Source of the DNA: Thermoplasmatota archaeon
Lineage (GTDB): Archaea > Thermoplasmatota > E2 > DHVEG-1
DNA: 8,965 nt
Direction of reading: 5' to 3'
NCBI GenBank assembly: GCA_030612095.1
Contig: JAUWOO010000071.1
Location: forward strand, 1 to 8,965
A program made the translations under genes and the position numbers. The stretch's first letter is position 1. Each line of letters begins with the position of its first letter. A model generated the notes under the pieces. The model made no database searches. It saw nothing but the letters and a program-made list of their open reading frames with translations, and was not told the origin of the DNA. Below, one piece after another: positions 5,493 through 8,965 of the stretch.

Positions 5493-6803
5493 ATGGTTGA
5501 AGTTTCTCCATTTAAAGGCATCACGTATAATAAAGAAAAAATAGGTAAACTAGATGATGTAACATCTCCACCTTATGACATTATATCTTCAGATATGCAG
5601 ACAGAGCTTTACGAAAAAAATCCGTATAATTTTGTAAGACTCATACTTGGAAAACAAAATTCGGATGATACTGAACAAGATAATCGATATACACGAGCTA
5701 AAAAACAGTTTGATTCATGGATGAAAGAATCGATCTTGACTGGGTCGGATAAAACAGCTATTTTTCCATATAAAATTGAATATAATGTCAAGAACCGATC
5801 AAAGACAATGAACGGATTTTTTGTCCTATTAAAACTAGATCCAGAATATAAACAGGTAAAAGCACATGAAAGAACGTTGTCTAAGCCAAAGGCAGACAGA
5901 TTGAATATTATGCGTGCTTGTAATGCAAATCTTGAACCAATTGAACTGTTATACATCGATGAAAAAGATATAATAAGGAAGAAAATAGATGAATCTCTTG
6001 GTGAGCCCATTATAGATGTGAAAGGATACGACGATTTTACCCACAAATTATGGAAGCTAGAAGATGAAGATATTACCTCTCTAATTACAGGCGAGCTTAA
6101 AGATAAAATTTTGTTTATTGCCGATGGCCATCATAGATACCAAACCGCAATTAATTATGCTGATGAAATGGAAAAGAAAACAGAAAATCACAATGATAAT
6201 GCGTCGTTCAACTACCGGATGGTCATCCTTGCAAACATATTTGATGGGGGTTTATCTATTCTTCCAACTCATAGGCTAATCAAAATGTCAAATATTGATT
6301 TAGAACATCTTGTGGAAAAACTAGGGGAGTATTTTACTGTTCAAGAAAAAAAGGTTGATGATTCAAATAAAGATTATGAGTCACGGGGAAAAAGAATTAA
6401 AGATGAACTAGCAACAGAAAAAGAACACAAATTTGCAATGTATCTAAAGGGCAAATATTATATCTTAACATTGAAAGATGAAAAATTAATGGACAAGTTT
6501 GCAGGTGACCGCTCAAAGACCTGGAGAACGCTGGACGTTTCAATTTTACACAAGATCATACTTGAACATCTATTAGGAATAAATGAAGATAATCTAGAGG
6601 ATCATGTGAAATACACCCGGGTTGATGAGGAGGCAATACAATTTGTTGAGGAAGGAGATTATGATCTCTCCTTTTTGATAAATGCCACAAAAATAGCGGA
6701 ATTAAAAACAATAGCAGAGGCAGGTGAACACATGCCTCAGAAATCCACTTATTTCCTGCCTAAAATGTTGTCAGGCCTTGTTATATATAAAATGGACATG
6801 TAG
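5493..6803 (+). CDS. DUF1015 (COG4198-type) protein of unknown function
   Basis: This 436-residue soluble protein has no signal peptide or membrane helix and matches the DUF1015 family in length and motifs. Visible conserved blocks are the N-terminal MVEVSPFKGITYN and TSPPYDIIS (24-32), NPYNFVRLILG (43-53), HERTLSKPKADRL (125-137), FIADGHHRYQTAINYADEM (208-226), ILPTHRLIKM (256-265), the helix VSILHKIILEHLLGI (349-363) and a C-terminal GEHMPQKSTYFLPKMLSGL (411-429). The DGHHR block resembles the phosphate-binding DGxHR/GxHR motif of ParB/sulfiredoxin-fold nucleotide enzymes such as free serine kinases. That similarity is by eye and unproven. It is preceded by a strong Shine-Dalgarno and ends with tandem TAGTAG stops. 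It stands alone on + between divergent pus10 and the M50 protease. Biochemical function is unknown; a nucleotide- or phosphate-using enzyme is a reasonable guess. Confidence 0.9.
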   Translation: MVEVSPFKGITYNKEKIGKLDDVTSPPYDIISSDMQTELYEKNPYNFVRLILGKQNSDDTEQDNRYTRAKKQFDSWMKESILTGSDKTAIFPYKIEYNVKNRSKTMNGFFVLLKLDPEYKQVKAHERTLSKPKADRLNIMRACNANLEPIELLYIDEKDIIRKKIDESLGEPIIDVKGYDDFTHKLWKLEDEDITSLITGELKDKILFIADGHHRYQTAINYADEMEKKTENHNDNASFNYRMVILANIFDGGLSILPTHRLIKMSNIDLEHLVEKLGEYFTVQEKKVDDSNKDYESRGKRIKDELATEKEHKFAMYLKGKYYILTLKDEKLMDKFAGDRSKTWRTLDVSILHKIILEHLLGINEDNLEDHVKYTRVDEEAIQFVEEGDYDLSFLINATKIAELKTIAEAGEHMPQKSTYFLPKMLSGLVIYKMDM

Positions 6804-6827
6804 TAGGGTATGATATTGCACCAGTTA

Positions 6828-6837
6828 CTTTAATAAA
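6828..6837 (+). promoter_or_regulatory. TATA-like box of the M50 protease gene
   Basis: CTTTAATAAA, centred about 29 bases before the ATG at 6862. Together with the absence of a Shine-Dalgarno in the bases before the ATG, this indicates a leaderless transcript and a promoter separate from DUF1015, which ends 24 bases earlier. Confidence 0.55.
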
Positions 6838-6861
6838 CAATCATACATTCCGTCATCGATT

Positions 6862-8235
6862 ATGTCTTTGATGGAAGGTCTGTTGGTTTTTTTCGCTATA
6901 CTTTCTGCATATTTCCTTATAGTAATGTTTCTCCATAAAAAAGGCATTTTGGAAAAATATAATATTTCCCTTTATGGTCCGGCATTATTATTACGTACCA
7001 AGAAAGGCAGGACTTTTCTTAAAAAAATTGCAGATAGAAAGAGATTCTGGAAAGCTTTTGGAAGTTTTGGCATTGTTTTTTGCTTTATCATGATGATTCT
7101 AATGGTTCTAGTACTTGCTCTGCAAGCATGGACGGTGTTGGGTTTTACTCCTGAACAAAAGGAGGCATTACCTGGCATCGAATTTGGTTTAGTACTTCCA
7201 GGTATTAACCCCATACTTCCCCTTGAATATATTGCGTACATACTTCTGGCATTAGTTGTTGCAGTCATTGTACATGAGTTCTCCCATGGCATTCTTACGT
7301 TTGCAAGCAACCTAAAGGTTAAATCATTAGGTATCCTCTATCTTATCATACCGCTAGGGGCATTTTGTGAACCAGATGAGGAACAACTGCGGAACACAAA
7401 AACATCGAATCGTATGCGTGTTTATGCTGCAGGACCGACATCAAATTTTACTGTTGTTTTGATAAGCATTTTGCTTTTTTCATTTGTCTTTATGCCTGCA
7501 GTTCAACATGCAGCAGATGGCATTGGCATTATTTCAATTGGTGAAGACACCCCTGCTGAGGAACTGGGCCTTCAACCTGGTATGATAATAACTCATATCA
7601 ATGACACAAAAATCGATACATTCTATGATTTTTTTATAGTGATGAACAACACTCGAGCAAATAAGCCCATAAACATATCGTATGTTGGACAGGAGACTTA
7701 TTTCAAAAGTGTTATTTTATCGGATAAATATTACGAATATGAAAAAAGAAATCCTGAAGCAAATAACAAATCATATATGGGTAAGGGTTACCTTGGTGTA
7801 GGCCCCAATCCATTCATAGATTTTCTACCAATATTAAAAAATCCCTTCAGTAATTTCCCAAATAATTTCCTGTTGTTTTATATACTTCCATTGTTAGGTC
7901 TTGATGGATACAATCCAATTTATTCACCATTTACTGATTCATACATAATAACTGGTCCACTTAGTTTCATTCCAAGCAACATATTTTGGGTGATTGTAAA
8001 TGCATTATACTGGATTTTCTGGTTAAATCTTGCTGTTGGGTTATTCAACGTTTTACCGATGATTCCACTCGATGGGGGATTTCTATTCAACGATGCCCTA
8101 GGATCCTTCATAAGGCGAGTTAAAAAAGGTCTGTCAGATGAGAGAAGAGAAAAAATTGTAAAAAACGTTTCTTTAGTAACTTCTTTACTAATCTTATTTA
8201 TAGTCTTATTCCCATGGTTAGTAAAATACTTTTAG
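6862..8235 (+). CDS. Site-2 protease family (M50) intramembrane zinc metalloprotease with PDZ domain
   Basis: This 457-residue polytopic membrane protein cleaves transmembrane segments of client proteins inside the lipid bilayer. Membrane segments are visible at about 5-23, 67-89, 121-143, 193-212, 333-345, 374-397 and 434-451. The zinc site is HEFSH (138-142, with H138, H142 and catalytic E139) in a hydrophobic helix, and the third ligand is D404 in NVLPMIPLDGG (396-406). GPTSNF (191-196) is the conserved GPxxN loop. Between the catalytic helices lies a PDZ-like domain (about 220-290) with DTPAEELGLQPGMIITHIN (229-247). Length and order fit archaeal S2P relatives. The ATG at 6862 lacks a Shine-Dalgarno but has a TATA box at leaderless distance; a second Met four residues in is possible. 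No likely substrate (anti-sigma or SREBP-like factor) is encoded nearby, so the pathway is unknown. Confidence 0.93.
   Translation: MSLMEGLLVFFAILSAYFLIVMFLHKKGILEKYNISLYGPALLLRTKKGRTFLKKIADRKRFWKAFGSFGIVFCFIMMILMVLVLALQAWTVLGFTPEQKEALPGIEFGLVLPGINPILPLEYIAYILLALVVAVIVHEFSHGILTFASNLKVKSLGILYLIIPLGAFCEPDEEQLRNTKTSNRMRVYAAGPTSNFTVVLISILLFSFVFMPAVQHAADGIGIISIGEDTPAEELGLQPGMIITHINDTKIDTFYDFFIVMNNTRANKPINISYVGQETYFKSVILSDKYYEYEKRNPEANNKSYMGKGYLGVGPNPFIDFLPILKNPFSNFPNNFLLFYILPLLGLDGYNPIYSPFTDSYIITGPLSFIPSNIFWVIVNALYWIFWLNLAVGLFNVLPMIPLDGGFLFNDALGSFIRRVKKGLSDERREKIVKNVSLVTSLLILFIVLFPWLVKYF
8151..8166 (-). terminator. Possible T-rich terminator for rpl10e inside the M50 coding end
   Basis: Read on -, two runs of six T (8166-8161 and 8156-8151) separated by four bases, 111-126 bases past the rpl10e stop. 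On + they encode lysines of the REKIVKN segment of the protease. It is the first strong double T-run downstream of rpl10e. Distance and coding overlap make it only a possibility. Confidence 0.3.
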
Positions 8236-8251
8236 AAGTGTGTCTTAACTA

Positions 8252-8275
8252 TTTTTCAAAGCATTAATTGTTTTT
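8252..8275 (+). terminator. Paired T-runs terminating the M50 protease transcript
   Basis: Two runs of five T on + (8252-8256 and 8271-8275), 17 and 36 bases after the stop codon, in the 41-base convergent gap before rpl10e. Such T-stretches are the usual intrinsic termination signal of archaeal RNA polymerase. Inferred from sequence. Confidence 0.5.
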
Positions 8276-8276
8276 A

Positions 8277-8771
8277 TCAATAGTTAATTTTGCAAGGTGA
8301 TGGTAACTTCATACCTGCCTTTCGAAGCGCATCTTTTGCCTGATCAATATTTTGTTCAGTTGTTTCAACTTCCATTATGATCTGATTTGGTTTTACATGT
8401 GCAGCAATTGAGACTATTTTACCGTATGCTGATCTCATTCCCTGAGACACCCTATCTGCACCTGCACCAGTTGCTTGTTTGTTTTCTCTTAATACATTAT
8501 GCGGATAAACTCTGACTCTTAGCCGATAGTTTGATACCCCTAACTTTTTCTCCAGCGCACGGTTTGCAGTTATACGGGCTGATTCTAATGCATTGTGTCG
8601 CACTTGACATCTCTCATTTGCAGTTAAAGAGATTTTTATGGGGAAATCTGCTTTTTTGTTTCCCATGACAAATTGTGTAATACGGGAAGCAGGTATACCG
8701 CCCATGTATTCTCGTCTAGTAGAAGACTGTCCTCTTACGTATCTGTACATACTGCTTGGTTTTCGTGCCAT
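8277..8771 (-). CDS. rpl10e: 50S ribosomal protein uL16 (archaeal L10e)
   Basis: This 164-residue large-subunit protein, the archaeal/eukaryotic L10e counterpart of bacterial L16, sits near the peptidyl-transferase and tRNA-accommodation corridor. The N-terminus ARKPSSMYR (2-10) and TRREYMGGIPASRITQFVMG (18-37) are characteristic. The conserved basic loop region HNVLRENKQATGAGADRVSQ (91-110) followed by GMRSAYGK (111-118) is intact, and the C-terminal half has the expected EVETTEQNIDQAKDALRKA strand-helix (134-152). Length is in the archaeal range. It starts with ATG, preceded by AAAGGATGTGA about 8 bases upstream as a moderate ribosome-binding site. It appears monocistronic, with a good BRE/TATA promoter upstream, and converges on the M50 gene. 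Confidence 0.96.
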   Translation of the reverse strand: MARKPSSMYRYVRGQSSTRREYMGGIPASRITQFVMGNKKADFPIKISLTANERCQVRHNALESARITANRALEKKLGVSNYRLRVRVYPHNVLRENKQATGAGADRVSQGMRSAYGKIVSIAAHVKPNQIIMEVETTEQNIDQAKDALRKAGMKLPSPCKINY

Positions 8772-8819
8772 TTTTCACATCCTTTGATACAGTTAATAGA
8801 GAAATCGAAATGGATATGG

Positions 8820-8835
8820 TATTTATAACTCTTTT
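8820..8835 (-). promoter_or_regulatory. BRE/TATA promoter of rpl10e
   Basis: TTATAAATA (8828-8820 on -) directly preceded by the purine-rich AAAAGAG, matching an archaeal BRE plus TATA box. Transcription would start near 8797, giving a leader of about 25 bases that contains the Shine-Dalgarno-like AGGA. This is the best-formed promoter in the window, as expected for a ribosomal protein gene. Confidence 0.7.
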
Positions 8836-8837
8836 TA

Positions 8838-8965
8838 CTATAGATATCCTAGTATAAACAGCTGCTGGTGCAGATTCAAAAGACAAGCATCATCATTTAA
8901 TGTGCCCTCGTTTGATAGTTTAATTTACGAATCAGATGGTCTTTTTTAATGTGCAAAACCCTTTA
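8838..8965. other. Right-edge non-coding stretch, nothing recognisable
   Basis: About 130 AT-rich bases upstream of the rpl10e promoter. Every frame is broken by stops within a few dozen codons on both strands, and there is no tRNA T-loop signature or repeat. A six-T run (8942-8947 on +) is followed by an ATG (8949) whose frame runs off the window after five codons; this could be a gene start or chance. Confidence 0.4.

Noticed and set aside
5609..6046. 145-residue antisense frame inside the DUF1015 gene
   Set aside because: Shadow of a conserved coding sequence, with odd Ser/Phe-rich composition and no upstream signals.
8897..8962. Short - strand peptide frame of 21 codons ending at 8897
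   Set aside because: It is bounded by a stop codon at the window edge, so it is not the tail of a larger gene, and it has no credible start.
8861..8965. Possible tRNA or small RNA upstream of rpl10e
   Set aside because: No T-loop GTTCRA pattern, no pairing acceptor ends and no stable hairpin found by eye.
1..8965. CRISPR array, insertion sequence, toxin-antitoxin or defence island
   Set aside because: No direct repeats with regular spacing, no transposase or integrase, and all genes are core or housekeeping types with uniform AT-rich composition.

Overview
The window is AT-rich archaeal chromosome, mostly informational (translation and transcription) genes. Archaeal origin is clear from ribosomal proteins eL21 (L21e) and the archaeal-type uL16 (L10e), the RNA polymerase subunit Rpo4/RpoF, a two-domain Pus10 pseudouridine synthase, a DUF655 protein, TATA-box-like promoters and transcripts that look leaderless. 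The order pus10 - rpl21e - rpoF - DUF655 - rsmA (ksgA) is a euryarchaeal-type arrangement. A more exact placement (for example Thermoplasmatota) is only a guess, because no lineage-defining gene is present.

Layout, left to right. (1) The 3' end of a Trm9/ALKBH8-type tRNA methyltransferase on +, cut by the window edge. (2) Convergent to it, on -, a two-gene transport operon: a DUF3311 mini-membrane protein and a sodium:solute symporter (SSS family), coupled by an ATGA overlap. A 9-bp perfect inverted repeat lies in the upstream region. (3) A long - strand operon from about 5340 down to 2121: pus10, rpl21e, rpoF, DUF655, rsmA. Its genes are separated by -4 to +14 bases, so they are probably co-transcribed and partly translationally coupled. 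(4) Divergent from pus10, on +, a DUF1015 protein of unknown function carrying a DGHHR motif, then a PDZ-containing site-2 (M50) intramembrane metalloprotease with its own promoter. (5) On -, rpl10e with a well-formed BRE/TATA promoter. The last ~190 bases to the right hold that promoter and no gene I can support.

Functionally, region 3 joins tRNA T-arm pseudouridylation (Pus10), a ribosomal protein, an RNA polymerase stalk subunit, a nucleic-acid-binding protein of unknown role (DUF655) and the late small-subunit rRNA dimethyltransferase (RsmA). This looks like a growth-linked gene-expression operon. Four of the ten visible start codons are GTG or TTG, and all four have a purine-rich Shine-Dalgarno sequence. 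The first genes pus10 and M50 have no Shine-Dalgarno and a TATA-like box about 28 bases before the ATG, as expected of leaderless transcripts.

I see no CRISPR array, insertion sequence, tRNA, rRNA or defence system. The window looks like ordinary core chromosome. The least understood parts are the DUF1015 protein, DUF655 and the DUF3311/SSS pair with its putative operator.
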